Shown in pieces: positions 53,063 through 62,169 of a stretch of 64,000 bases of DNA. Positions within the stretch are counted from its first letter, which is position 1; each line of letters starts with the position of its first letter. Below the pieces are notes generated by a model. That model had not been told where the DNA came from and made no database searches. It saw nothing but the letters and a program-made list of their open reading frames with translations. Made by a program: the position numbers and the translations under genes. Origin of the DNA: CAVUFH01 sp963740835. GTDB lineage: Bacteria > Actinomycetota > Acidimicrobiia > IMCC26256 > PALSA-610. Location of the stretch: positions 1,116,001 through 1,180,000 of the forward strand of contig CAVUFH010000002.1 of NCBI GenBank assembly GCA_963740835.1. The letters run 5' to 3'.

Positions 53063-54516
53063 CGCGCGCCTCCAGCGACGAGATGCCGACCGCTGACGCC
53101 GAGCCGCGCTCGGGCGTCGTCGTCGGCGCGCGTCCCGCGGCACGACGGTTGCAATCGGCGGCGCTCGTCCTCGCCGCGTGCGGGTTCACGTTCGTCACCG
53201 GCGCGGCCCTCGGCGTTTCCAGTGAACCGGCGCAACTCGCGCTCGCCGCCGTCATCGGGCTGCTCGGGTTCGCCGGCGCGGTTGCGGCACCTCGCATCGC
53301 GCTGGTCGCGGCAACGTTCGTTCTGGTGGCGTACGTTGCCGATGAAGCGCCTGGAGTCGCCGGCCGGATCGCGGTTTCGGGGACCATCGTCGTGCTGTTG
53401 ACCGCGACCGTGCTGCGCGCACGAATGAACCGCACCACGATCGTCATTCCGGGCGATGCCGGGTGGATCGTGCTGTACATCGCCGCGTTCGCGCTCGCGA
53501 CCGTTGCGGCCGAGGATCGCGCACCCGCGATCAAGCCGCTCTTCGATCTCGTCGGCTATGGAGCGCTGGCCATCTTGTTGCTCGCGTTGATGGACAGCGA
53601 GCAGTGGGTGCGCAGGTTGGCGTGGGCGATCGCGTCTGCGCTCGGCGTGCTGGCGATCCTCGCTGTCTACCAACAGCTCTCGCGCTCGTTCAACACCGAT
53701 TTCGGTGGCCTGGCTCGTGTCGAAATCGACGGCCAGTTGACCCGAAGTGGTGGACCGATCAGCGCGAACTACTTCGGTCAGGTGCTCGCCGCCGGCTGCG
53801 TGCTGGCGGTGTACCTCGCCCTGGCCGCGCGTTCGCGCGGAGAACGGACTGTCGCGTTGTCCTTCGCTGCGGTAAGTGCAGTTGCGTTGCTGTACACGTT
53901 CTCGCGTGGTGCGATCTTGGCGCTGGTGGTTGCTGCGTTGCTCGCCGCGGCGCTTCGCCATGTCCGACCCGCGCTGATCGTGCTCGTCGCAGTTGGCACC
54001 GTTCTCGCGGCGATGGTCCTGCTGCCACCCGAGGTGTCTCATCGCGTCGGCGAGCTCGGCCAGCTCGGAACACCGACCTCGGGAGCCGATCCCTCCTTGC
54101 GCGGGCGCACGAGTGAGAACTTGGCCGCGGTCGAGATGTGGCGCGCACATCCCATCGAAGGCGTCGGGCCGGCAAACTTCGAACGGCGCTACCTCGACTA
54201 CTCCGCCAGGATCGGCATCGACGATCGAGCGGAGCCTCGCAGCGCGCACAGCCTCTACCTCGAGGCGTTGGCCGAAACGGGGCTGATCGGCAGCATTCCC
54301 CTGTTCGTCCTCATCTTCGTCGCGTTGCGACGACCATGGCAGGCGCGCCGGCGCGCGCACGGGGACGCCCGGCTACTGGCGGAAGGTTCGTTCGTCGCGC
54401 TCGTGGCGTTTCTCGTCAGCGCAGTGACGCTGCACAACGCGTACCCACGCTTCATGTGGGTGTTCTTCGCGCTCGCACTCGCGGCGGGAAGACTCGGCGG
54501 CCCGGTGACCGCGTGA
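53059..54516 (+). CDS. O-antigen ligase/polymerase (Wzy/WaaL-type)
   Basis: 485 aa from GTG 53059, overlapping the previous stop by four bases (GTGA). About 11-12 membrane segments are seen. The large loop near residues 320-410 carries the Wzy_C/WaaL signature: RTSENLAAVEMWRAHPIEGV, GPANFERRYLDYS and RSAHSLYLEALAETGLIG, with the conserved His. The N-terminal 25 residues are hydrophilic. It would polymerise or ligate lipid-linked repeat units on the outer face of the membrane. It is coupled to the next glycosyltransferase by GTGA. Confidence 0.88.
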   Translation: MTRASSDEMPTADAEPRSGVVVGARPAARRLQSAALVLAACGFTFVTGAALGVSSEPAQLALAAVIGLLGFAGAVAAPRIALVAATFVLVAYVADEAPGVAGRIAVSGTIVVLLTATVLRARMNRTTIVIPGDAGWIVLYIAAFALATVAAEDRAPAIKPLFDLVGYGALAILLLALMDSEQWVRRLAWAIASALGVLAILAVYQQLSRSFNTDFGGLARVEIDGQLTRSGGPISANYFGQVLAAGCVLAVYLALAARSRGERTVALSFAAVSAVALLYTFSRGAILALVVAALLAAALRHVRPALIVLVAVGTVLAAMVLLPPEVSHRVGELGQLGTPTSGADPSLRGRTSENLAAVEMWRAHPIEGVGPANFERRYLDYSARIGIDDRAEPRSAHSLYLEALAETGLIGSIPLFVLIFVALRRPWQARRRAHGDARLLAEGSFVALVAFLVSAVTLHNAYPRFMWVFFALALAAGRLGGPVTA

Positions 54517-55703
54517 TCGCCGCAGTGGTGTTCTGGGGCGCAGTCACCCTGATCCTCTGGGTCTACGCGGGATATCCAGCCGTACTCGCGATCGCCGGCC
54601 GGCTCCGACCGCGGCCCCGAGCGCGTGCACCGCTCGAGGTGCCGATCTCGGTCATCGTCGCCGCGCACAACGAAGGATCGATCATCGCGGGCAAGGTCGA
54701 GAACGTCCTCGACGCCACGTATCCCACACGGTTGCTCGAGGTCGTCGTCGCCTCCGACGGATCGAATGACGGCACGGTCGACCGGGCACGCGGCGCGGGC
54801 GCGCACGTCGTGCTCGACCTGCCGCGGGTCGGCAAGATGCAGGCGCTGAACGAAGCCGTGCATCACGGCACGGGCGAGATCCTCGTCTTCAGCGACGCGG
54901 ACGCAGTGTTGCGCCCCGAGACGCTGGACGAGCTCGTCTCGAACTTCGCGGATCCCCGAGTCGGTGCCGTCGCAGCCAACGAGGTCCACGTCGCGAGCGA
55001 TTCGAGCGGCGTCGCCCGCGGCGAGAGCCTCTATTGGCGTTACGAACAGAAGCTCAAGGCACTCGAGGACAAGGTGGGGAGCACCGTCTCCGCGAGCGGC
55101 CGTCTGTACGCGATGCGACGCTCGCTCTTCACGCCATCGACCAACACCACGGCGGCAGATGACGTCGTGCTCTCGACCGAGGTCATCCCCGCGGGCCGCC
55201 GGCTCGCGTTCGATGTGAACGCACGCGTCTTCGTCTCTTCCCCTTCAGAGGGCGGCACCGAGCTGCGGCGCAAGGTTCGCATGATGAATCAAGGACTGCG
55301 TGCGTCGTTCGCCCTGATGTCGCGGCTCTCGCTCGGCCGGCACGGTCCGTACCTCGCGCAACTGGTCCTGCACAAGGTGCTCCGGAAGTTCGTCGGCTTC
55401 CTCCTGCTCGCTGCGTTGGTTGCGTCCATCGCCGGAGTCGCGTACGACGGTGGGTGGGGCTGGTGGTTCGCGTTGGCCGCCCAACTCTGCTTCTACATCC
55501 TCGCGAGCATCGGTGCCCTGCTCGACCACGGCGGTCGCAAGGTCCTTCGGCCCGTGTGGGTTCCGTATTACTTCTGCCTGTCGAATCTCGCCGCGGCGCT
55601 CGCGGTCCTCTCGCTGGTCGTCGGCACCCGATTCGACATGTGGGAACCGGCATCGGAACGTGGGTCGGCGCCGCAGCACTCCAGCCGGGGGACGATCGCA
55701 TGA
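54513..55703 (+). CDS. Membrane-bound family 2 glycosyltransferase
   Basis: 396 aa from GTG 54513. One N-terminal membrane helix (VVFWGAVTLILWVYAGYPAV) precedes the GT-A domain: VPISVIVAAHNEGSIIAGKV, VVVASDGSNDGT, LVFSDADAVLRPETLDEL (DxD), and the later acceptor part AADDVVLSTEV. Three C-terminal hydrophobic segments (FVGFLLLAALVASIAGV, WWFALAAQLCFYILASIGAL, LSNLAAALAVLSLVVG) anchor it. It is similar to processive or chain-extending GT2 enzymes. A QxxRW motif of true synthases is not seen; KVRMMNQGLRA takes that place. Confidence 0.88.
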   Translation: MIAAVVFWGAVTLILWVYAGYPAVLAIAGRLRPRPRARAPLEVPISVIVAAHNEGSIIAGKVENVLDATYPTRLLEVVVASDGSNDGTVDRARGAGAHVVLDLPRVGKMQALNEAVHHGTGEILVFSDADAVLRPETLDELVSNFADPRVGAVAANEVHVASDSSGVARGESLYWRYEQKLKALEDKVGSTVSASGRLYAMRRSLFTPSTNTTAADDVVLSTEVIPAGRRLAFDVNARVFVSSPSEGGTELRRKVRMMNQGLRASFALMSRLSLGRHGPYLAQLVLHKVLRKFVGFLLLAALVASIAGVAYDGGWGWWFALAAQLCFYILASIGALLDHGGRKVLRPVWVPYYFCLSNLAAALAVLSLVVGTRFDMWEPASERGSAPQHSSRGTIA

Positions 55704-56539
55704 GCACGCCCCGGCGCATCGCAGCGGCAGCCGCGCGGATGACCTTTCCGCACGTCGATCCGATGCATCGGGCTGTCATCCTCGGCTACCACTCGGTCCA
55801 CCGGTCGGCTCCCTACGCATCCGCGACGCCGGCAGAGTTCGAGCACCATCTCGACTGGCTGCAGAGCCATTGCGATCTGGTCGCGCTCGACCGTGTCCGC
55901 ATCCCACTCTCTGAGGAGCGGCCTCGCGTTGCCTTGACGTTCGACGACGGCTTCGTCGACAACTTCGACGCGGTCTTTCCGAGCCTGAACGCGCGCGGAC
56001 TCACGGCGACGTTCTTCCTCACGGTCGGGTTCGTCCAGCGCGTACCCGAAGTGCTCGCGCGCATGGCGGCGCTCTGGCGCACCCCGCTCGACGAAATCAC
56101 GCCACTCGATTGGGGTGCGGTCGACGCGATGCATTCCGCCGGCATGGATTTCGGTTCGCACACGCTGAGCCACCCGAACCTGGCCGCCGTCGACATCTCG
56201 ACTGCCCGACGCGAGATGCGGGAGTCGAAGGCTCGCCTCGAAGAACGTCTGCAGGGACCGATCGCATCATTGGCGTATCCGTTCGGCAAACTGCGGCACC
56301 ACGTCACGAGGCAGACGGTCGACCTCGCACGCGAATCCGGCTACGAGCGGGCCGTCAGCACGCACGCGCGTGCAATCGCGCCTTCGGACGACGATTTGTG
56401 CCTGCCGCGGATCGTCATCGGGAGCGACACGGTCGCGCAACTCGTCGCGAAGGTCGTCGGCGCCATCGACTGGCATGCCCGCGTCCGCGAGCGGCTGCCC
56501 CGGGCGCTGTCGGAGCGCTCGTTCTCGGGTCGGAGTTGA
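55700..56539 (+). CDS. Polysaccharide deacetylase (NodB/CE4 family)
   Basis: 279 aa; ATG overlaps the previous stop (ATGA). Motif 1 is VALTFDDGFVDN (base and metal Asp), motif 2 SHTLSHPNLAAV (metal His pair), motif 3 LAYPFGK (RxxxY/PxG-type). The opening AVILGYHSVHRS is typical of the IcaB/PgaB-like subgroup. It removes N- or O-acetyl groups from hexosamines in the nascent polymer. No signal peptide is seen in the first 30 residues, although MTFPHVDPMHRAVI is weakly hydrophobic. A metal-dependent deacetylation step in exopolysaccharide synthesis is inferred from context. Confidence 0.9.
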   Translation: MSTPRRIAAAAARMTFPHVDPMHRAVILGYHSVHRSAPYASATPAEFEHHLDWLQSHCDLVALDRVRIPLSEERPRVALTFDDGFVDNFDAVFPSLNARGLTATFFLTVGFVQRVPEVLARMAALWRTPLDEITPLDWGAVDAMHSAGMDFGSHTLSHPNLAAVDISTARREMRESKARLEERLQGPIASLAYPFGKLRHHVTRQTVDLARESGYERAVSTHARAIAPSDDDLCLPRIVIGSDTVAQLVAKVVGAIDWHARVRERLPRALSERSFSGRS

Positions 56540-56541
56540 CG

Positions 56542-57519
56542 ATGACGAGCGAATGCGCTGCCGCACCTGTGCCGGATGCAACCCGCGTACCGCCCGTGGT
56601 GAGCGTCATCGTCACGTCGTTCAACTATGGCCGTTTTCTGAGCGGTGCCATCGAGAGCGTTCTCGCGCAAACGTATTCGCCGCTCGACATCGTCGTCGTC
56701 GACGACGGCTCGACCGACGATACGGCGAGCGTCGCTCGAGCATACGCAGACCGCGGCGTGTCGTATCTCCGGACGCCTCACGGCGGGGCGGCGCGCGCGC
56801 GAAATGCTGGTGTCGGAGTGACTGCCGGACCGCTCGTGGCGTTCCTGGATGCGGACGACGCGTGGTTGCCGAACAAGATCGAACGCCAGGTCGGGCACCT
56901 TCGGCGCCATCCGGAGATCGCGCTCGTGAGCTGTCATGCCTATGCCTGCGATGAACGGATGCAGCGCGAGAGCGTCGTGCACGCGGCCGAGGATCCTTCG
57001 CGGTGGATGCTCGAGCGTCTCCTCGTACACAACGTGGTGCTCAATCCGACGTGTGTCGTAGTGCGGCGACCGGCGCTCGATCGCGTCGGCGGGTTCAGCG
57101 ATCTCACGAAGTGGGAGGACTGGGACACCTGGCTGCGGATCGCGAAGATGTCTCGCCTCGGATTCATTCCCGAGGTGTTGGCCGAGGTCCGCCGCCACAA
57201 CCGTGGCCTCTCACCGCGGGATGGCTACGAGCACCTCGCGCTGGACCAGGCGATCTTCGATCGTCACATCACCGATGTCGCCTCACGTTGGAGGCGCCGA
57301 GTTCTGCGCCGCCGAGCCCGATCCATCTCGTACTTCCACGTTGCGCGCCTGATGGCCGGCCACGATCGGGTTGCGGCGCGCCGCTTTGCCGTCCGTGCGC
57401 TCGTGCTCGATCCGACGATCTTGACGCGACGCAAGGTCGGGTCGGTCCTGCGCACGCACACCCCCTCATGGTTCACGACGTCATCGCCCGATCTCGCTCA
57501 TCGGCAGGCGGCATCGTGA
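56542..57519 (+). CDS. Family 2 glycosyltransferase
   Basis: 325 aa from ATG 56542, two bases after the deacetylase stop. The GT-A fold is clear: PVVSVIVTSFNYGRFLSGAI, VVVDDGSTDDTASVARAY and VAFLDADDAWLPNKIERQV (DxD). NPTCVVVRRPALDRVGGFSD and EDWDTWLRIAKM are the usual acceptor-side blocks. No membrane helix. It should add a sugar from a nucleotide donor to the lipid-linked repeat unit on the cytosolic side. Its final codons overlap the flippase start (GTGA). Confidence 0.92.
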   Translation: MTSECAAAPVPDATRVPPVVSVIVTSFNYGRFLSGAIESVLAQTYSPLDIVVVDDGSTDDTASVARAYADRGVSYLRTPHGGAARARNAGVGVTAGPLVAFLDADDAWLPNKIERQVGHLRRHPEIALVSCHAYACDERMQRESVVHAAEDPSRWMLERLLVHNVVLNPTCVVVRRPALDRVGGFSDLTKWEDWDTWLRIAKMSRLGFIPEVLAEVRRHNRGLSPRDGYEHLALDQAIFDRHITDVASRWRRRVLRRRARSISYFHVARLMAGHDRVAARRFAVRALVLDPTILTRRKVGSVLRTHTPSWFTTSSPDLAHRQAAS

Positions 57520-59063
57520 CCGCGTTGCCGGCGACCGAGGCGCCGCGCGCGCCGCAGGAGCTGGAACGATCGGCCAGCCGCGGGCTCGCCTACGCGGGCG
57601 CCCGCTTCATGATCGAACGCAGTGTGGTCTTCGTCGCCACGCTCGTGCTCGCCCGGCTCCTCACGCCGGACGAGTTCGGCGTCGTCGCGTTCTCGCTCGC
57701 GGTCATGAACTACTTCGATGCGGTCACCGACCTCGGTCTCGGTGCAGCACTCGTATACCGCTCGGACGCTCGCGAGCAGCGGATCGCATCGACAGCATTC
57801 TGGATCGGGCTCATCGGTGCGTCGGGGCTGGCCGTGTTGCTGTGGTTCGTTGCGCCACTGTTCGCATCGTTCGGCCCGGGCCAGGAGACCGTCTGGCTGC
57901 TGCGTGTGCTGAGTCTGCAGTTCCCGTTGTCGGCATTGGGCAAGGTCCACGAGTACCGAATTCGCGCATCGCTCGACTTCAAGAAGCTGGTCCAACCCTT
58001 CGCGGTCTCCACGTTCGTGAAGGGCGCGGCAGCCGTCGTCGCCGCCGCGCTCGGTGCCGGGGTCTGGAGCCTCGTGATCGGTCAGCTCGTCGGCACGTTC
58101 GTCCGTTCGATCTGGCTGTGGCGCGTCGAGTCTTGGCACCCGCGCCCGGTGTTCTCCAGAAGCGCGACGCCGAGCTTGCTCAAGTTCGGTGCCGGGATCG
58201 TCGCCGTCGAGATACTCGGGCAGATCGCGAAGAGTTTCGACTATCTGGTGGTCGGAGCGAAGATCGGTGCAACCGCGCTGGGCTTCTACTTCCTGGCGTT
58301 CCGGCTGCCGGAGTTGGTCGTGCTCGGCATGTTCCAAGTCGCCAACGAGGTCCTCTTCCCGTTCTACGCGCGCTTGCGTGAGTCCTCGACGCACGGATCG
58401 AACGACGAACTGCGCGACGGCTACGTGCGGACCGTGCGCCTTGCGGCCGCGGTCGCCCTTCCGGCCGGTCTCGGTATGGCGGCGCTGGCACTGCCGCTCG
58501 TGCTTGTCCTCTACGGGCCGGAGTGGCGGCCGTCAGCGGCACCGCTCGCCTTCGTCGCGGTGTGGGCCGCGCTCGCTTCGCTCGCAACCCTCCCCGGTGT
58601 CGTGTTCAAGGCGACGGGCAGGTCGTGGCTGCTCACGTTTACCAGCGTTCTGCAGATCGCCGTCCTCCTTCCTGCGGTCTGGATCGCCGCCAGCCATGGC
58701 ATCGCGGCAGTGGCAGCCGCGCAGGTCATCGAGAAGGTCATATCGCTCAGCATCCTCGGAGTGTTCGTCGGCCGCGTCCTGCGCATCCCGTGGTACACGA
58801 CGTTCACGGCCGCGGCGCCATTGCTCCTTCCGTCTGCGGCCATGGCCGGATTGGTGTACGGGGTGGGACTCGTGCTCGGGCCCGTCCTTGCGATTGCCGT
58901 CGCGCTCCCGCTCGGAGTCTGTGTGTACGCGCTGCTCCTTCGCCTGTTCACTCCGGACCTGTACCAGATCATCGTCGCGCCCGCACTGCGCGCTTCGATG
59001 TCGCGGATCAGGCCGGCCCCGACTGCGAACCCGCGCCTGACAAGAGGAGGTGTCGAACCGTGA
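57516..59063 (+). CDS. Polysaccharide flippase (Wzx/MATE-like)
   Basis: 515 aa from GTG 57516. A hydrophilic N-terminus of about 25 residues is followed by about 12-14 membrane segments; ERSVVFVATLVLARLLTPDE, FGVVAFSLAVMNYFDAVTDL and GLGAALVYRSDAREQRIAST are the standard start of Polysacc_synt_3/Wzx proteins. IAKSFDYLVVGAKIGATALG is the mid repeat. It would flip undecaprenyl-linked repeat units to the outer side for the Wzy-like polymerase. It overlaps its neighbours on both sides by four bases. Confidence 0.9.
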   Translation: MTALPATEAPRAPQELERSASRGLAYAGARFMIERSVVFVATLVLARLLTPDEFGVVAFSLAVMNYFDAVTDLGLGAALVYRSDAREQRIASTAFWIGLIGASGLAVLLWFVAPLFASFGPGQETVWLLRVLSLQFPLSALGKVHEYRIRASLDFKKLVQPFAVSTFVKGAAAVVAAALGAGVWSLVIGQLVGTFVRSIWLWRVESWHPRPVFSRSATPSLLKFGAGIVAVEILGQIAKSFDYLVVGAKIGATALGFYFLAFRLPELVVLGMFQVANEVLFPFYARLRESSTHGSNDELRDGYVRTVRLAAAVALPAGLGMAALALPLVLVLYGPEWRPSAAPLAFVAVWAALASLATLPGVVFKATGRSWLLTFTSVLQIAVLLPAVWIAASHGIAAVAAAQVIEKVISLSILGVFVGRVLRIPWYTTFTAAAPLLLPSAAMAGLVYGVGLVLGPVLAIAVALPLGVCVYALLLRLFTPDLYQIIVAPALRASMSRIRPAPTANPRLTRGGVEP

Positions 59064-59905
59064 CACAGTTGCTCGACATCGACGCCGACGCGTTCGCCGA
59101 TGCTTTCGCGCGATGCTCAGTCTCGATTCATCATCGTCTGGTCGACCACCCACTCTTCACCACCGAAGCAATTGCCGCGCTCGCCGACCGGCTCCCGGGT
59201 CCGCAGCTACGGAGGGAGCGGGGCGACCTCTCGCTCCTCAACCGCGGCTACGAAGACGCGGGCCGCGGGCCGGCCTCGGAGACGGTGCGCACGATCGCGC
59301 GCAATAGTTCACGCATCTCGTTGCGGGAGATCCAGAGTGATGCCGTGTACCGGCCGCTGATCGACGCGTGCCACCGCGAAGTCGCCCGTTGTGTCGACGG
59401 CCGGGAGGGAGGGATCTGCCGGCGCTCGGGCTACATCTTCGTGACGTCGCCCGGCTCGACGACGCCGATGCACTTCGATCCCGAACACAGCTTCTTGTTG
59501 CAGATCAGGGGAACGAAGCGCGTCTGTTCGGCACCGATGTCGGATACTCGCGTTCGCCTGCGAGAGCTCGAGCGCTACCTCGACGGTGAGCCCTGCGCGT
59601 TCGACGCGATGACGTCGACATGCGACACGTTCGTGCTCAGTCCCGGTGATGGCTTGTACTTGCCGTCGTTCGTCCCGCACTGGGTCGAGCAAACCGGCAC
59701 TGACCCGTCGATCTCGTTCTCGATCCCGTTCTACACGCGACTCTGTGAGCGCGCGGACCAGGTGCACCGCGTGAACAAGCGGCTGCGCCGTCTGCACCTC
59801 AAGCCCCGTCCCCCGGGCGAATGGCCCGCGCTCGATCGGGCCAAGGCTTCGCTCCTGCGTTCCTGGACACGCGTGCGTCGATCTGACGCTGATGTCGCCG
59901 GCTGA
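59060..59905 (+). CDS. JmjC/cupin-like (putative Fe(II)/2-oxoglutarate) protein
   Basis: 281 aa from GTG 59060 (GTGA overlap; AAGAGGAGG 9 bases upstream). The central block SPGSTTPMHFDPEHSFLLQI has HxD (His138, Asp140), followed by RGTKRV as in JmjC/cupin hydroxylases, and a distal His is present in SFVPHWVEQTG (His207), preceded by LSPGDGLYLP. These are the three metal ligands of the family. A Cys-containing N-terminal part (RCSVSIHHRLVDHPLF) is of unknown fold. Members hydroxylate proteins, nucleic acids or small molecules; here a polymer or lipid-linked sugar could be the target, inferred from the position only. Confidence 0.75.
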   Translation: MTQLLDIDADAFADAFARCSVSIHHRLVDHPLFTTEAIAALADRLPGPQLRRERGDLSLLNRGYEDAGRGPASETVRTIARNSSRISLREIQSDAVYRPLIDACHREVARCVDGREGGICRRSGYIFVTSPGSTTPMHFDPEHSFLLQIRGTKRVCSAPMSDTRVRLRELERYLDGEPCAFDAMTSTCDTFVLSPGDGLYLPSFVPHWVEQTGTDPSISFSIPFYTRLCERADQVHRVNKRLRRLHLKPRPPGEWPALDRAKASLLRSWTRVRRSDADVAG

Positions 59906-61022
59906 GGTCGCGTCGCCTCCCGCGACGCATCCCGAGATCGTCGACATCGAATCGTGCGGCTCGCGCGCTGTCGTCGACCGTTGGCGCGCGCTCGCCTTCG
60001 ACCTCCAAGGCACGTCCTACTTCCAGACACCGGACTGGATCCTGAGCTGGTGGCGGACGATCGCCGACCGGCCGACCACATCGCTCGCACTCTGGTCGAA
60101 CGCGGCCGGCACACTGCAGGCCGTCGTCGGCCTGAGTCGAGTCCGTCACCGGGTCGACCGCAGGTTGCCCGTGTCGATCCCGGTCATTGCCAACGCCGGT
60201 AGCGGCCCGGGCGACGCGGATCACTGCGGGCCCCTCGTAGATCCGTCGGTTCGCCGCGAGGTCGAGGATTGGCTGTTCGACGTTGCCGCCCGCGCGACGC
60301 TCCTGCTCCGCAACGTCGACGCCGCCGAAGGAAGCTTGCAGCTCCCGGGGGCGCGCCTCATCACGACGACAGCCTGCCCGCGCTTGCACATCGACGATCG
60401 AGCCGGGCCGGTCGCCCGCTCGAGCAATTTCCGGCGGCAGCTCGGTCGCTTCGAACGGCAGCTTCGCCGCGACGGGGTCGAGTTCGAATGGATCCCGCCT
60501 GGCGATCTCAACGAGGCGATGATTCACACACTCTTCGAACTGCACCGGCGTCGGCGGGATGCGGCGCACGCGACCAGCGCGCTCGATGAACGTCATCGTT
60601 CGCTGCTGCTCGCGCTGCTCGAGACGGCATCGCCCGGGCGCGGGCCCGCGGCAGCCGTCGCCCGCGTCGGGCCGCGCGTCGTCGGCGTGGTCGTCGGTTT
60701 CCGCTGGAAGGAGACGTTCAGTGCGTATCAGTCCGGTTGGGATCCGAACTATGCCGCGAGCAGCCTCGGGAGCGTCCTCCTCCGCCAGGCGATCGAGATG
60801 GCGGCCCAGAGTGGCGTGCAGACGTTCGATTTCTTGCGGGGTGACGAGTCCTACAAGTACCGGTTCGGTGCGGTCGACACCTTCGACCGCTCGTATCTCC
60901 TCGCACACGGCCTCGCCGGCCGTGCGCTCGGGCTCGAGTCGGCCCTGCGCAACCGCGTGCAGGCCTTCAGGCGTGCGAGAAGGAGCCCGCGAACAGATCG
61001 CAGAGCCGCTGCGCCTCGGTGA
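59892..61022 (+). CDS. CelD/FemAB-like GNAT acyltransferase
   Basis: 376 aa from ATG 59892, overlapping the previous gene by 14 bases. The N-terminal part has FQTPDWILSWWRTIADRPTT, the C-terminal GNAT domain RVGPRVVGVVVGFRWKETFS, AYQSGWDPNYAASSLGSVLL and FDFLRGDESYKYRFG. This is the Acetyltransf_6 / CelD (BcsL) family linked to cellulose and exopolysaccharide loci; it may acylate sugars with an acyl-CoA. The last 56 bases overlap the antisense end of the next gene. It closes the plus-strand operon. Confidence 0.85.
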   Translation: MSPAEVASPPATHPEIVDIESCGSRAVVDRWRALAFDLQGTSYFQTPDWILSWWRTIADRPTTSLALWSNAAGTLQAVVGLSRVRHRVDRRLPVSIPVIANAGSGPGDADHCGPLVDPSVRREVEDWLFDVAARATLLLRNVDAAEGSLQLPGARLITTTACPRLHIDDRAGPVARSSNFRRQLGRFERQLRRDGVEFEWIPPGDLNEAMIHTLFELHRRRRDAAHATSALDERHRSLLLALLETASPGRGPAAAVARVGPRVVGVVVGFRWKETFSAYQSGWDPNYAASSLGSVLLRQAIEMAAQSGVQTFDFLRGDESYKYRFGAVDTFDRSYLLAHGLAGRALGLESALRNRVQAFRRARRSPRTDRRAAAPR

Positions 61023-62169
61023 ACAGGTCGAAGCGGTTCACGACGCGCGCGCGGGCGCGGTCGGCACATCGACGCGCGAGTTCGCCGTCGTCGAGCAGCC
61101 GCTCGATCGCGTCGCCAAGCGCCCGGGAATCATTCGGCTCGACGAGCATCCCCGTGTCGGCGTCGACGAGCTCTGGAATGCCCGAGAGTCTGGTGGCGAC
61201 CACCGGCACGCCCGCGGCCATGGCTTCCATGAGCGCGACAGGGATCCCCTCCATCCGACCAGTCGGGTCGCGGATCGAAGCGAGCACGAAGACGTCGGCG
61301 CTCTCGAGCTCGGCCGCGACCTCGTCTGACGTGCACGCGCCCCGCAGCACGATGCGCTCGCTCAGGCCGAGCGCATCGACAAGGCGCTCGATGTCGGGCC
61401 GCGCCGGACCGTCGCCGATCAGGACGACATGGAGCTCGGGGTGGCGCGGCAGGAGACCGGAGGCTGCTTCGAGAAGGAAGCGGTGTCCCTTCCTCGGTTC
61501 GAGCGATGCGACACAGAGGATCTGCGCCGCGGCACCGGCGCGCAGGTGCGGATGGAAGCGTTCGACGTCGACGCCGCAGTGCACGACGTGCACCCGCGCT
61601 TCCGGACACCGGCGCCGAATCAGTGTGGCGTTGTATTCGGACACGGCCACCACGAATGCGGCCTCGCGGAGCTTGTGGTCGATGACGGCGGGCCGCCGGT
61701 ACAGATCATTGGCGTGTGCGGTGAAGCTGAACGGCACTCCGGTCAGCCGGGACACGATCCACGCCGCGGTCGCGGGATGGTTGGCGAAATGGGCGTGCAC
61801 GTGGCCGATTCCGTTCGCCTCCGCCATCGTGGCCAGGCGCGCGGCCTTCAAGAACACGCCGAGGGAGGCGACGAGCTCGGACGGTCGTCGAGCGTCACGG
61901 ACGAGACGGCCGAGGGTGCGGGAATACGTCCGACGGTCGCGGACGAGCCACTGCAGGTGCGCCCGGACAGTGGCCATGCCGACGAACGGAGCCGTCCAAA
62001 CGGTCGTCCGCAGTCGCTCGGCTTCCGGTTGCACGATCGACTCACGTGTCTCCAACAGGGTCGCGAGACTCACGTCGAAACCGCGGCGCACGGCAAGCAA
62101 CTCGTTGACGACGAAGGTTTCAGTGACCTTCGGGAAGCGCGAGACGATGTACAGGATCGAGTCGCTCAT
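60967..62169 (-). CDS. Family 4 glycosyltransferase (WcaL/AmsK-like)
   Basis: 400 aa from ATG 62169, which overlaps the stop of the upstream GT4 gene (ATGA). Opening ILYIVSRFPKVTETFVVNEL is the WcaL-type pattern. The GT-B fold has HVHAHFANHPATAAWIVSRL, HCGVDVERFHP, a donor site LCVASLEPRKGHRFLLEAAS and the E-x7-E motif EGIPVALMEAMAAGVPVV. It is a retaining enzyme using NDP-sugar on the cytosolic face. Its 3' end overlaps the convergent CelD-like gene by 56 bases. Confidence 0.92.
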   Translation of the reverse strand: MSDSILYIVSRFPKVTETFVVNELLAVRRGFDVSLATLLETRESIVQPEAERLRTTVWTAPFVGMATVRAHLQWLVRDRRTYSRTLGRLVRDARRPSELVASLGVFLKAARLATMAEANGIGHVHAHFANHPATAAWIVSRLTGVPFSFTAHANDLYRRPAVIDHKLREAAFVVAVSEYNATLIRRRCPEARVHVVHCGVDVERFHPHLRAGAAAQILCVASLEPRKGHRFLLEAASGLLPRHPELHVVLIGDGPARPDIERLVDALGLSERIVLRGACTSDEVAAELESADVFVLASIRDPTGRMEGIPVALMEAMAAGVPVVATRLSGIPELVDADTGMLVEPNDSRALGDAIERLLDDGELARRCADRARARVVNRFDLFTEAQRLCDLFAGSFSHA

